A stretch of DNA of 64,000 nt, taken from assembly GCA_029465975.1 (NCBI GenBank), contig CM055750.1:3151548-3215547 (forward strand). The letters run 5' to 3'. Origin of the DNA: Dallia pectoralis. Its lineage: Eukaryota > Chordata > Actinopteri > Esociformes > Umbridae. The notes beneath the pieces were generated by a model. The model searched no databases. It had not been told where the DNA came from and was given only the letters and a program-made list of their open reading frames with translations. Positions within the stretch are counted from its first letter, which is position 1. Each line of letters opens with the position of its first letter. Shown in pieces: positions 23,701-35,796 of the stretch. The position numbers and the translations under genes were made by a program.

Positions 23701-25311
23701 TGCTGTGCCATTTTAACGAACATTCCTGTCCTTCTCCATCAGAAGACGGTAAAATGCCAGAGTTCTTGATTAAATATTGACTTGCAATTTTGCGTGTCTT
23801 TGTCTTCTGCGTGATCAATAATTAATTGGAAGTTAAAGAGACTGTAAGAATTACCTCAGACACTACTATAAGGATTTGTGTTAGGCAGTCTCTCTTTGTT
23901 GGTTTTCTCTGACGATTCCACGGTATTTGTTGGAATTGTATCCATCTCGAGAGATTTGGTGTCACATGTTAATTTAGTGGCTTTTTCCGCAGCGCTTTTA
24001 ATGTCAAGATACATTTATCGAAATCAATTTCCACTCTGGTTGATGCAAACATTTAGAGTTTTCCTGAAACTATCTATATATTCATTCAGGTAAATAAAAA
24101 AAAAAGATTTCATTGACTTGCATTTTAGCATTTAAAACACAATGTCCAAAGGTGATCGGACATCCTTCTTGGGAGTGATGAGAGCTTTGACATGTTCCTC
24201 TAGGAAAATTCGGCATGATTTGTTGCCAGAATGACTTCTGCTTCTCTAGCTAGTCAAAACGTGATATCTGCTGTGTTAGCAAGTTAAGGCTTCAGGTTAC
24301 ACCTGAGTAGACATACTTGTAGTGGTACCTAGTAGCAAGCCCTGTTATGGCCAAATCAATCACTGTAAAACACTGCCGGTCTCACACTCACTGTGTCAAA
24401 TGGGAAATGATATTGCTAGCCAGCGGCAGTAGCTAGTTCCTAGCTGTGAAACACTTTACTTAATTTTTTATTTAGCACTCCTGGTCAAGGCTACCACAGG
24501 GGAGTGGTTTCAATACTGGTTGTCAATGTTTTCAGTGTATTCTGTCTCAAGTCTACACAGCTCTGTTTCCCTCTGTAGCTGTGGTTAGCAATACTCACAT
24601 CAAAGAAGTTGTCATTAAGCCGCCGACCCTCTATCAATCTTCACAGTGCTCCCTTCATTTAGTGGGACAACCATATCTTATCTCTGTTTGTTAAAAAGCT
24701 GTGAAACACAGAGAAAACTATAATTTCTATGAAACACTTACACAGTGACTTTCCCAGAGTGAATATATAAAAATTACCTTAAAATTACCTTTAAAAAAAT
24801 ATGCATAAACAGTGTGGCTTGTCTCAGCCTCGTCCAGAGACGCCCAAATTGAGATGTATATAGATGTATAGATAACATACACACACATTTTTATACATGG
24901 GATAGTTCACGACACGTTTCTAACTACACGTACATTCTGCAACGGACATTAAACTCTGAAAAACAGAACAACAGACAACTACATGTGACACGTAATAATG
25001 ATGTGTATATATATATACATATATTTAACTCTTCGCATATTTATATGCTACGTGCTGCAACCAAAAGCTAAACTAGTTGCGTACGACGATGAACTTGAAC
25101 TAGCTAGCATTGGTTTGTTTTTGCAGGCACGTTTTTGGAGTACGTGACACATTTCTGATAACATTGATTTTTAATGGATCATATAGGGGCACAGAGACCC
25201 GCCATAAGTCCAGTGTTCCAAAGGCACGTTGTGTTTGCTATGCTAAGCTTAGTATTTTAAATGGCTAATTGATCATTAGAAAACCATTTCGCACTTTGTT
25301 TCTTTAGACTA
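20723..25311. other. Long unique stretch, no gene seen
   Basis: No mobile element recognised in 4.6 kb. A GTGTGTGC microsatellite lies at 21,270-21,342. 21,420-21,640 is GC-richer with several CpG. 22,690-23,080 carries many TAAT/ATTA and AATTGTT motifs in non-repetitive sequence (AGTCAACTAATTCAATTG, GGTATTTAATTTGACATT), the best candidate here for a conserved non-coding element. Open frames up to 127 codons (21,682-22,065) show no domains. A TATATA run lies at 25,007-25,024. Confidence 0.3.
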
Positions 25312-25768
25312 AGTATCAGGGGAATCAGCAATTGTGGGTTTGATTAAAGGCTCAAAATGAAACTTTCTGAAGTTTCTGAAACTTGTCAGTCTATTCTTGT
25401 TCGGAGAAAGAAAAGCTTTTCCATGAAACTGAATATGTTGTACAACACCGGGTATTACTCCCTTCACAGAACAGTGCAAACTGTCTCTAACCAGAGTAGA
25501 ACGAAGAGAATAGCAGGCCCTTGTGCACCACCGAGCAGGAAAACAAATACATTAAAGTGTCTAGTTTGAGAAACAGGCGCCTCACAGGTCCTCAACTGGC
25601 AGCTTCATTTAAATACTACCTGCAAAACACCAGTCTCTACATCAACAGGGAAGAGGCAGGCGACATGAGATGCTGGCCTTCAAGGAAGAATTATTTCTAT
25701 ACAGAGTGTCAAGGAAAAAGTCATATCTCAGACTGGCTAATAAAAAGAAAACATTATGCTAATCTCGC
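25312..25768 (+). pseudogene. Tc1-type transposase relic
   Basis: Matches a widespread Tc1-like family: GTCAGTCTATTCTTGTTCGG, CCCTTCACAGAACAGTGCAA, ACAGGCGCCTCACA, TCCTCAACTGGCAGCTTCAT and CATATCTCAGACTGGC follow in the order of the transposase DNA-binding half and linker. Two frames (25,357-25,569 and 25,521-25,832) cover it, so at least one frameshift is present. The catalytic part is missing. The frame after 25,770 is unrelated sequence. Confidence 0.8.
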
Positions 25769-26301
25769 CTATGTGAAAGCAAGGACATTTCTGTGTGACT
25801 CCAAACATTTGAACAGTAATGTACAAATTTAAGTAGGTATTGTTATTCTAGCTATAACGGTTGACATGATTGTGTTAGCCACAGTTGACTAGCTAGCAAG
25901 CGAACTGTTAGCTTTCACAGCGAGCATGGCATTAAAATGTTTCAAACATACGACTGTGTATTTTCAAGAACGTTATAACAAGCAACTGGTTGGCTGCTGA
26001 CACAGCATACAAACTGATTTAGTACAAAGGAAGATGATTAGGTAGGAATTCACATGGACAGGTAAAACAATTTGAATGGGTGATATTTCAACTGTGATAT
26101 TAGGAGGATAAAAGTCTCCTAAGTGTAAGGGTTAGTTAGGGAACTGGTTAGTGAGAGATTGGTCAGTATTTAGTAGATAGTTAAATACATATATTAGTAT
26201 TGATTGTATGTAAAGCCTCTGCAGATTGACCCAAAACAGTTTTAACAAAACAAATAGCACATTTTTAATCTAAAACTGGCTATTACAGTTTCTAAAAACA
26301 T
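25769..26301. other. Unresolved stretch
   Basis: Unique AT-rich sequence; GGTTAGT motifs repeat loosely at 26,130-26,160. No gene seen. Confidence 0.3.
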
Positions 26302-26440
26302 CAATGTTTGTATGTCAAATGTTTGTATGCCAAATGTTTGTATGTCAAATGTTTGTATGTCAAATGTTCGTATGTCAAATGTTCGTATGTCAAATGTTCG
26401 TATGTCAAATGTTCGTATGTCAAATGTTCGTATGTCAAAA
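26302..26440. repeat. 15-bp minisatellite
   Basis: About nine copies of TGTATGTCAAATGTT, changing to the variant with TTCGTATGTCAAATG in the second half, so the copies fall into two homogeneous blocks. The period is divisible by three and gives frames of SNVRM or DIRTF repeats on the two strands, which are not genes. Confidence 0.9.
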
Positions 26441-28127
26441 ATAACATCCCTAGAGAGGACCCTGATGGGCTGGAGGACAGTGCTCATCCTGGACACTGCA
26501 GAACTATCTTTAACAGCCTCTCTGACAGCCTGGTTTATTCTTATTCTACCTTATTCGAGTCTATTCTAGTCATATTTATGTAGGGGCCTCTTTCCGAAAT
26601 TGGATTTTACAGACGTAATGGACAACACCTTGTTGACACCTATTTATTACAGGAGTTGAGATGACTTCACAGCGTCGACAGAAGTTATATCAGAAGACCG
26701 GACACGAGGAAGCCGAAGTCCCCATAACAATAGATGTGATATGATGGGTAATATCCTGAGATGGAGACAATAACGTTGTGTTTGTGTTGCCGGTGCATTT
26801 CAGTTCTCTCTTCTTTTTTTCAACTCAAATCTTAATTGTTTCGAGCGCACACGAGAATAGCGGGAGTGGTGTAGATAGTGGGGCTTTAGTTTCAGTTTCG
26901 CAATCTCCAAAAACAGCTTTCACTTATCTCTCAAAGCAAGATGTTCTCAGTGCCTGAAAAGCAGTAAGCTCCACCATCCGTGCTTGAAGCTGATTCCCCC
27001 CCGTTTTGCTAAATTTGCCCAGATACAGAGAGGATTTGGAAGTGTTTTGAAAAGGCTACCCTTGAGATGTTTCCCTCGCGCGTTTCCATCTGATGCATCT
27101 CTAGCCTATAGCAGCTTTGAGCTTGTTCTTTTTTTCTCAATCTGCTACTGTGATTAACTGAAATGCTCACACTCGACTCCCGCTATCAAAGGACATGCCA
27201 TATTGAAATTGCAATATATGGATGAGATGTGAAACATGTTAATTTAAACAAAAAGTTTCATACATTTTCATATCAAGCTAATGTTTGGTACCATCCTCGA
27301 AAGAGAGCTGTTTTTACCCAGCAAGGGAATCCAGGAATCACTATGCCATCACACTGGTCTTACAATGAATCCCAAAAAGGCATCATATTCTTTGAAGAGT
27401 GCACACATTTTCAGTGGTGCTCACTACACCCAGGTAAGGGTCGTGCTCCGAGAGACAACCAAGGAAATACATGTGTAATGTTTCCCTTCTCAGTAACACT
27501 GCAGCTGTGGACAAATCTGACAAGTCTGACATAGCTGCTTCCCTGCTGTGCCTTGCCCCCCCACGCGCTCCTATCCCGGCTGAAGAATCGTCGTCACAAC
27601 CTTCACCTGGCGGGGAAATGGGTGAACGACTGTCAGTTCAAGCCCGGTCACCAGCTGTTTAACACTTCGGCACTCGAGCCAATTTAGCATTAGTGTCATG
27701 TCTCTTCAACTTCCAGACAGTTATGCATACTGCTCGGAAGGCATTTTAAATTGACTTATATAATGCATAATGACACACGGATCACAGCAGGGGGTTACTG
27801 CCTCACCCGCACTTCGTGGTGCTTTTTGTGGTGCGGTGAAATATCTGAGTTCTGGTGTCCTTGCTCGCGATGGAAATACTTGATCCTGTCAAAAGTTCAG
27901 TTCTACCTAAGCCCAACTCCGCCAACAGAGTGTGGCGAACGGGGAGACGGACACGAGCACTGGGCGATCGAAGGACATTTATTAAACTGGGATAGGAGGA
28001 ACTTAAAAATTATGGTGATTAGGAAGACAGGTGAGGGCAATAAAAAAGTGAAACGTGTCTGTGCGCCAAACAAGGTGGAGAGGGCGTTGGATTTCACAGG
28101 CGCGGACATCCTGCCCGTGCCAAAACG
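26441..28127. other. Unique stretch, no gene seen
   Basis: No repeat recognised. Frames of 60-138 codons at 27,229-28,167 lack recognisable domains. 26,800-27,140 is mixed in base content and non-repetitive. Confidence 0.3.
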
Positions 28128-28540
28128 TGACACAGAGGCAGCATGCCGACTTAGGGCTTGCTGGTGAAGCTAAGCAGGGTTGGTGCAGGTCAGTCCCTGG
28201 ATGGAAGACCAGATGCTGCTGAAATAATTGTTGGACAGCCAGTACAGGGCACTCTTCTCTATAATCCTAAAAATCAAGCCCCAGGTAGTTAATAGGGACA
28301 TTGCCCTTCATAGGGTCTGTCTTTGGATGAGATGTTAAATTATTTTCATGACTGTAAAGTCACTAAATATCACATTGTATTTATGTATTGGTAGGTGTGT
28401 TAAACAGATGTCCAGGCGAAATGTCAACAAGGTCCCTGATATCACTATTGCCACCTAAATGTCAGACGTTCATGTATCCCCAAATCCTCCGCTTGATATA
28501 TTTCAGTTGTTATGGATAAGAATGTCAGCTAAATGATTAC
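28128..28540 (+). mobile_element. 5S-rRNA-derived SINE with LINE-type tail
   Basis: The head resembles 5S rRNA: GAAGCTAAGCAGGGTTGG (28,166) and CAGTCCCTGGATGGAAGACC (28,192), which correspond to the internal polymerase III promoter region of the 5S gene. The body has GGGACATTGCCC and GTCTTTGGATGAGATGTTAAA-like sequence known from fish SINEs. It ends at 28,512-28,540 with ATGGATAAGAATGTCAGC then TAAATG, which matches the 3' tail of the L2 LINE at 15,180-15,235. Such SINEs are copied by the LINE whose tail they share. This copy is diverged and carries internal deletions. Confidence 0.8.
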
Positions 28541-29534
28541 CCCTTCAGGTTATTGGAGATGTGCGGGATCCAGAGGCAGGCATCCGTGGAATCATACTTG
28601 GCAACCCTCCGGTTGCCAGATCAACTAACACCCTCACACCAAGAATTATAAGTGGCAACTCTCCAGTTGCTGGTGTTTCTTCTCTAGCCGCAAGCCTACC
28701 TTCTACCCCTGATCCAAAACACCTGTGATCTTCTCAGATTGAAGTACATAATAGATATCCCTCCAAGAAATAGCAGTCTCTCGCAAGGATTCGTTAAAAT
28801 TGGATGACTGCTCTTGTATTCTGTTTTCTAGGAAAACTGGTTCCATAAGTTGCGTTCATCCACGTCGTGAATTTTTCTCTGGACATATGCGATACAATTA
28901 TCTGTCTAATTCCATGATACAATATAACTGGCCATGTTTTCTTATCTATAGTAATAATTGTAATATGTACTGCATAGAGGCTGTATTATTGGTGTCAGAG
29001 CTGCCAAGACTGTTCAATTACACACTCTCTTCCATGGAGTAATCAGTATATTATCTTCTGAAGAAGTTCCTGGATTCTCAATATGTTTTTCCTTATTGAT
29101 CACCAGGAATGGAGAATACTGGAATAGGCTTGGACATGTTTCTCTTAAATAGGATGTAGCAGAAAGAGAGTGAAAGAGATATATATATATATATATATAT
29201 ATAATTGACACTACAGTGACAGGGCTTCCTGTCAGCCTGGGTGAAGATTGCCAACGCACAGAACAGGAAGTTTCACTTACTAGACAATCTCTACAAAGTC
29301 AAACAATGCTCTTTGTGTTTTTAGCCATCCTGCCTTTTTGGTATCTGTCACACAACATTTAAAAGTAAAAAGTTCTGAGGTATTCTTTCTGTTTTATTTT
29401 AAGATTGTCAAGTTGTGTATGAATATTACATCTGTCATAAATGTAGTCTTAAAAAATGTTTTCAGGAAAGTTTTGGCTCTAACTTTTGGCTCTAGTTCTC
29501 AACTTAAAGTTGATCTGAAAAACCTTTCATATAT
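28541..29534. other. Unresolved stretch with AT microsatellite
   Basis: An (AT)n run lies at 29,180-29,202. At 28,600-28,670 the phrase GGCAACCCTCCGGTTGCC is palindromic and a similar GGCAACTCTCCAGTTGC follows 50 bp later, perhaps part of an unassigned repeat. No gene seen. Confidence 0.35.
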
Positions 29535-30272
29535 CATGAAGGAAGAAAGTATTTGATCCCCTGCTGATTTTGTATGTTTTCCCACTGACAAAGACATGAT
29601 CAGTCTGAAATGTTAATGGTAGGTTTATTTGAACAGTGAGGAACAAAATAAAAGATGCCTGTCCACAGTTGCAATCAATCTGATTCCAAGCTCTCCACCA
29701 TGGCCAAGACCAAAGAGCTGTCCAAGAATGTCAGGAACAAGATTGTAGACCTACACAAGGCTGGAATGGGCTACAAGACCATCGCCAAGCAGCTGGGTGA
29801 GAAGGTGACAACAGTTGGTGCAATTATTCCCAAATGGAAGAAACACAATATAACTGTCAATCTCCCTCTGTCTGGGGCTCCATGCAAGATCTCACCTCAT
29901 GGAGGTTCAATGACCATGAGAACGGTGAGGAATCTGCCCAGAACTACACGAGAAGATCTTGTCAATGATCTCAAGGCAGCCGGGACCATAGTCACCAAGA
30001 AAACAGTTGGAAACACACTACAAAATGGCAAATGGGTTTTAGATGGGTATTTCAACGTGACAATAACCCAAAACACACAGCCAAGGCAACAAAAGTATGA
30101 TTAAAATGCAAATCAATTGATAACTTATTTGAAATGCATTATTCTTTTTTGATGTTATTCTCACTCTCACTGTTCAAATAAACCTACAAATAAAATGATA
30201 GACTGATCTTGTCTTTGTCAGTGGGCAAATGTACAAAATCGGCAGGGAATGAAATATCTTCTTCCTTCACTG
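29535..30272 (+). mobile_element. Internally deleted Tc1-type element with both ends
   Basis: The left end (CATGAAGGAAGAAAGTATTT, 29,535) and right end (ending CTTCCTTCACTG at 30,272, followed by TA) are inverted copies over more than 100 bp, including CACTGACAAAGACA and GGTTTATTTGAACAGTGAG. Between them lies the 5' third of the transposase; the catalytic part is deleted, so the element is 738 bp rather than the usual 1.2-1.6 kb. It cannot move on its own, but both ends needed for mobilisation by a related transposase are present. Confidence 0.85.
29700..30104 (+). CDS. Tc1-type transposase fragment, DNA-binding domain only
   Basis: Start chosen at ATG 29,700, the usual MAKTKELSKN start of this family; an upstream in-frame ATG at 29,655 lies in the leader. 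Residues 1-105 form the paired-type DNA-binding half: a first helix-turn-helix (KIVDLHKAGMGYKTIAKQLG), a linker with SGAPCKISPHG, and a second helix-turn-helix (TTREDLVNDLKAAG). The deletion then joins this part to sequence from much later in the gene (GKWVLDGYFN, then TQNTQPRQQ), so the DDE catalytic core is missing and the product would be 134 residues. The full protein binds the inverted ends and cuts and pastes the element. A domain of this kind could bind the ends without cutting, but whether it is expressed is unknown. The frame has no stops or shifts in its first 105 codons. Confidence 0.6.
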   Translation: MAKTKELSKNVRNKIVDLHKAGMGYKTIAKQLGEKVTTVGAIIPKWKKHNITVNLPLSGAPCKISPHGGSMTMRTVRNLPRTTREDLVNDLKAAGTIVTKKTVGNTLQNGKWVLDGYFNVTITQNTQPRQQKYD

Positions 30273-31737
30273 TAGTTATTTGTAAAAAAAAAATCAAAAT
30301 ATTTAGACATATGGATACATAATTTCCCTTCACTTTTGACCGTTGACGTAACAAATAAGACCCAAAGGTTGTTGTGTGGTTATCTTTTTTCGGAGCAGAT
30401 GATTTGTCCATCCTGTGTAAGCCAAGGTTGTGAAGTCTCTTTCTGATTGGTTGTGGCAATAGATCCATTCATGTCATCCTGGGGGTCCTGGGCTGTAACG
30501 AAATATCCGTATACTTAAGACCAACACCACCAGGTGTCGAATTTTTATGCTTAGCTAGATCCTGCCAAGTCCCTCTAATGATGTATTAATCATGTTTAAT
30601 TGTTGTTGTGCACCTGATTTAAATATTAACCGTTTCATGTGATGGAAAAGGTAGGTGTGTTCTAACATTTCCTGCGTGAGGAAATGCCATTTCTGTTTAT
30701 ATTAATTGCGTACATAGTGTCAGAATACATGTTTTGTGTGGTTTGCGGAAATTGAGTCGCTTTTGAATTATTGTGGTTCGAAATCTTACTCAAATATCAA
30801 CTGGTAAGAATATGTCCAAACAACTTTATAGTCATCTTCATTCTGATGATTTTTTATTTGTATTAACATATTGTATGAATAAATATGATATTTAAACATT
30901 CCTCACAAATTATTGCTCGCTCTCCAGAAGAAGCAAGTTAATGTGATCCAACTTCTTGTACTGTCTGCTGCATTTATTTTACACCACGGTCATTAATCCC
31001 CGCAGATGTTGAAGGCCTCAACCAATTATTGCCTGCCGGTGAATGTGCCATTAAGCACTAGACTTTCATAACATATGATGTCATTTCCTAATGCCTCAAT
31101 ACCCATGCAGGTTTTGTGAGATCTGGTATGCGTCAGCAATTCCTGGGTAGCAGTGGGGCGCCATCAAAGCCTTCAACACGAGAAGGCTTATGGATTGCTA
31201 CAATACATGCTAGGTCTTCACACGGAAGTCATACAGACGCATCGCTTACTAGGAGCGGATAGCTAGCAGTTGCCCTGCTTGAACGCACTTTTTGAGCTGA
31301 TTGACGTTGATGACTGTTCCAGCGGATGTTTTCTACAATATTATTGGCTAATGTGTTAACGTCTGCCTTGTTGAGATTATCGTCCAATAAGTCATATCGT
31401 CATTATCCGGTATCATCATTAGAGCTCTGACATTTTCAAACAATGCAATTGACTGGAGTACAGTGCAGTACGGTCCACATTCAGAGATCAACCTTATTAT
31501 TATTGATATTGATCTCCGTTTACCACGTGCACAGATGTTCTCCGCTGGTGTTGCCCCCTGAACATTTGCTACACTGTTTAACTGAATACCTGCACATTCT
31601 TATATCCATGTTAATTGCACATCCTCACACTGCAAATATCTTTTTGCACAGCTCTTTTGCACTTCTGGTTGGATGCAATCTGCATTCCGTTGTACAGTGT
31701 TTGTACTGTCCAATGACAAAAACGTTTCATCTTATCT
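30273..31737. other. Unresolved stretch
   Basis: AT-rich unique sequence; no repeat or gene recognised. A 98-codon plus frame at 31,443-31,739 has no domain. Confidence 0.3.
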
Positions 31738-31870
31738 AATCTTTGAGGAACATGATGCAGACTTCAAGGTGTTGCCCAGCACTCTAATTTCCCCGGACCT
31801 CAATCCTTTGAGCATCTGCGGGATGTGCTGGACCAACTTGGCGAGTCATGCAATTATGCCGGCATGCAGA
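31738..31870 (+). pseudogene. Short Tc1-type transposase relic
   Basis: Encodes a decayed form of the catalytic end of a Tc1 transposase: FEEHDADFKVL followed by SPDLNP (31,792-31,809) and, in another frame, HLRDVLDQL. SPDLNP precedes the last acidic catalytic residue in this superfamily. It resembles the family also seen at 45,565 and 62,690. At least one frameshift follows the motif. Confidence 0.6.
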
Positions 31871-32309
31871 GAACCAATAGCTTTGTTGCCGTTGCTTTGG
31901 CTCAGCAAGCTATGGTGGATAAATAAAGAAGAACAAGACAAGCAGTTACCATCGTAAAGAATAGCCACTATGTCCTGAACACATTGGTTTAGTCAATGGA
32001 CTAACTTTAATACCTTTGAGTATTTGATTGAGCAGTTGATATGATAAGAATGTGTGAATAATATACACAACCCATCTCAAAACTCAACAGGGACATATTC
32101 AATAATATGCCAGGATGTCTGGACGTACATCCGTACCTTCGTAAACAAACAATGCTTTTAAACGAGGTGTATGTGAGTAAAATTAGCAATAATAATAAAA
32201 CCATGAATTTAACACATTTTGGTATTCTCTCATTGACTTCTAAAAAAAGCCTTGCTTGATGGGCAAACTGCTTGAGAAAACACATTTTCTACTCAGTTGG
32301 ATTAGAGGT
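31871..32309. other. Unresolved stretch
   Basis: AT-rich; no feature recognised. Confidence 0.3.
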
Positions 32310-32885
32310 CTGCTACCCGACCCGAGCCCGATGGGTCCCGAAAAATGTTTGGGTCGGGTTCGGGTTAATGTTTAATGAACAGCCTCGGGTTCGGGTCGGG
32401 TTCGGGTTTGTAAGTAAGAAAAACTAAAAAGGCTATATAGTTTGCGTGCCGTCACCGTGTTCTTTGCCTGCTTGCTGTGTGATGTTGTGGTGACCGGCAC
32501 ACGAGACGAGAGAAAGTACGTGCGTGCGCAGATGTGCAATGTGCACTGCATGCCATAGGCTACACACAGACACAGACTCGCTCGCGCTGCTCTCTCGCTC
32601 GCTCGCTCAAAAAAATACAAATAAAATAATATATAGGCCTATATTATTTATTATATCATTTATAGCACAAAAATGTTTTTTGCGCATGTGCTACCGCTCT
32701 CGCGCGCTATTTCAGTCACAACAAAGGTTATTTGTTTACCGTTTCAAGCAATCATAAAATAGAACATATTGCAAAAAAACATTTGGATGTAAGAAACAGA
32801 GTGGACCTCGGGGTCACGTCGGGTTCGGGTCGGGTTCGGGCTTCACATGTAAATGTAACTGTCGGGTCGGGTTAAATGATCGCTA
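32310..32885. repeat. GGGTCGGG-rich dispersed repeat with G-quadruplex motifs
   Basis: Begins with the C-rich phrase ACCCGACCCGAGCCCG (32,316) and has G-rich phrases at 32,350-32,408 and 32,815-32,875 (GGGTTCGGGTCGGG and variants). The pattern is known from fish DNA repeats, but I cannot name the family. Between the G-rich parts, 32,560-32,610 carries CTCGCTCGCTCGCTC. Two tracts, 32,387-32,406 and 32,821-32,840, have four GGG runs with loops of 3, 2 and 3 bases, the canonical quadruplex pattern. Confidence 0.6.
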
Positions 32886-33799
32886 TCCTTAATGAAATGG
32901 GAAATTCTATCACATATCACAATAAAAAACCCACCATGTTATTTGTTTATTCCTGAAATGTCTAATGACATTGAATTTGGCATTCAAGGTTGCATCCAGC
33001 GAAACAATTTAACGGCTGGGTTCTACAATTGGATCGACCAACAGGAAATAATCCCAACAGTGTTTTGGCCAAGCAGAAGCTCATGGCTGATTTTATTGTC
33101 AAGCTTTCTTCTGGTTGAATCTCTATTTCATTTCAGACCTCTGCCTGAATGTTTTCTGAAGAAAAGATTGAGACTGAACACAGAGGTCTCGAGAAAAAAA
33201 CCACCCAAGATGAGAGAAATGATTTTACGAACAACTGGGTTGTGATTCTGAAAGGCACAATAATGTTTTTTTTCTCAGAAGCCCTCAAGTTGAAATGTGT
33301 TTTTGGTTAGATGGAAAATTTCATACAAATATGACCTAATTTTTAATCACTTTGATGTAAGTACTCGCTGCTTACAGTCGTTTGGGAATTTAAAGATGGC
33401 GTGTTGATGAAAAATACTACTTCTTCCCCGTGCAAATTGCATTTTATGATTATGACAGATACTTTCCCAAGCACTGTTCACATTTTCATTATAAGGGAAC
33501 TATTCCACTGGAAATTTGTTTCACGACACTTGAACTGCAGTTTAGTATTCATGCAGACCTGCCCAAGAATAACAAAATACCACAACTAAAACATATTTAT
33601 ATATTCAAAAAGGAATGACCACCTGCATATTAGTATGTAGTTAGTCTTCTGACCCGCCGAGGCATGGACTCTACAAACCCCTGAAGGTGTCCTGGCGTCA
33701 AGATATTCGCAGGAGACCCGTCGAGTCACGTGTAATAATGCATTTATTACAAATGTTAGATACCTTCATTTGAATGGCATGACTTAAATGTGTTACATA
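32886..33799. other. Unresolved stretch
   Basis: Frames of 117 codons (32,892-33,245) and 62 codons (33,401-33,618) show no domain. No repeat recognised before the 70-bp array. Confidence 0.3.
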
Positions 33800-35796
33800 T
33801 GAATATATATGGATACTCTATGACCTGTTGTAAAGCAGCTGGGTCCTGTAATAACATGGCCATGACTGTGTTATAGATGTGGATACTCAATGACCTGTAA
33901 TAATGCAGCCAGGGCCTGTTATAACATGGTCATGAATGTGTTATAGGTGTGGATACTCTATGACCTGTAATAATGCAGCCAGGGCCTGTTATAACATGGT
34001 CATGAATGTGTTATGGATGTGGATACTCTATGACCTGTAATAATGCAGCCAGGGCCTGTTATAACATGGTCATGAATGTGTTATGGATGTGGATACTCTA
34101 TGACCTGTAATAATGCAGCCAGGGCCTGTTATAACATGGTCATGAATGTGTTATGGATGTGGATACTCTATGACCTGTAATAATGCAGCCAGGGCCTGTT
34201 ATAACATGGTCATGAATGTGTTATGGATGTGGATACTCTATGACCTGTAATAATGCAGCCAGGGCCTGTTATAACATGGTCATGAATGTGTTATGGATGT
34301 GGATACTCTATGACCTGTAATAATGCAGCCAGGGCCTGTTATAACATGGTCATGAATGTGTTATAGATGTGGATACTCTATAACCTGTAATAATGCAGCC
34401 ATGGCCTGTTATAACATGGTGATGAATGTGTTATAGGTGTGGATACTCTATAACCTGTAATAATGCAGCCAGGGCCTGTTATAACATGGTCATGAATGTG
34501 TTATGGATGTGGATACTCTATGACCTGTAATAATGCAGCCAGGGCCTGTTATAACATGGTCATGAATGTGTTATGGATGTGGATACTCTATGACCTGTAA
34601 TAATGCAGCCAGGGCCTGTTATAACATGGTCATGAATGTGTTATAGATGTGGATACTCTATAACCTGTAATAATGCAGCCATGGCCTGTTATAACATGGT
34701 GATGAATGTGTTATAGGTGTGGATACTCTATAACCTGTAATAATGCAGCCAGGGCCTGTTATAACATGGTCATGAATGTGTTATGGATGTGGATACTCTA
34801 TGACCTGTAATAATGCAGCCAGGGCCTGTTATAACATGGTCATGAATGTGTTATGGATGTGGATACTCTATGACCTGTAATAATGCAGCCAGGGCCTGTT
34901 ATAACATGGTCATGAATGTGTTATAGATGTGGATACTCTATAACCTGTAATAATGCAGCCATGGCCTGTTATAACATGGTGATGAATGTGTTATAGGTGT
35001 GGATACTCTATAACCTGTAATAATGCAGCCAGGGCCTGTTATAACATGGTCATGAATGTGTTATAGGTGTGGATACTCTATGACCTGTAATAATGCAGCC
35101 AGGGCCTGTTATAACATGGTCATGAATGTGTTATAGATGTGGATACTCTATGGCCTGTAATAATGCAGCCAGGGCCTGTTATAACATGGTCATGAATGTG
35201 TTATAGGTGTGGATACTCTATGACCTGTAATAATGCAGCCAGGGCCTGTTATAACATGGTCATGAATGTGTTATAGGTGTGGATACTCTATGACCTGTAA
35301 TAATGCAGCCAGGGCCTGTTATAACATGGTGCTGAATGTGTTATAGGTGTGGATACTCGATGACCTGTAATAATGCAGCCAGGGCCTGTAATAACATGGT
35401 CATGAATGTGTTTTAGATGGTGATACTCAATGACCTGTAATAATGCAGCCAGGGCCTGTTATAACATGGTCATGAATGTGTTATAGATGTGGATACTCAA
35501 TGACCTGTAATAATGCAGCCAGGGCCTGTTATAACATGGTCATGAATGTGTTATAGATGTGGATACTCTATGACCTGTAATAATGCAGCCAGGGCCTGTA
35601 ATAACATGGTCATGAATGTGTTATAGGTGTGGATACTCTATGACCTGTAATAATGCAGCCAGGGCCTGTTATAACATGGTCATGAATGTGTTATAGATGT
35701 GGATACTCTATGACCTGTAATAATGCAGCCAGGGCCTGTAATAACATGGTCATGAATGTGTTATGGATGTGGTTACTCTATGACTTATAATAATGC
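33800..35796. repeat. 70-bp minisatellite, about 28 copies, with 280-bp higher-order units
   Basis: Unit of exactly 70 bp containing GATACTCTATGACCTGTAAT, AATGCAGCCAGGGCCTGTTA and TAACATGGTCATGAATGTG. The first one or two and the last copies are diverged, while the middle ones are nearly identical, as expected if unequal exchange works mainly in the centre. A pair of variant units (CCATGGCCTG with GGTGATGAATG) recurs near 34,361, 34,641 and 34,921, that is every 280 bp or four units. Several segments are self-complementary (CATGGTCATG). Confidence 0.97.

Noticed and set aside
32316..32880. Interstitial telomere repeats
   Set aside because: The G-rich motif is GGGTTC/GGGTC, not TTAGGG.
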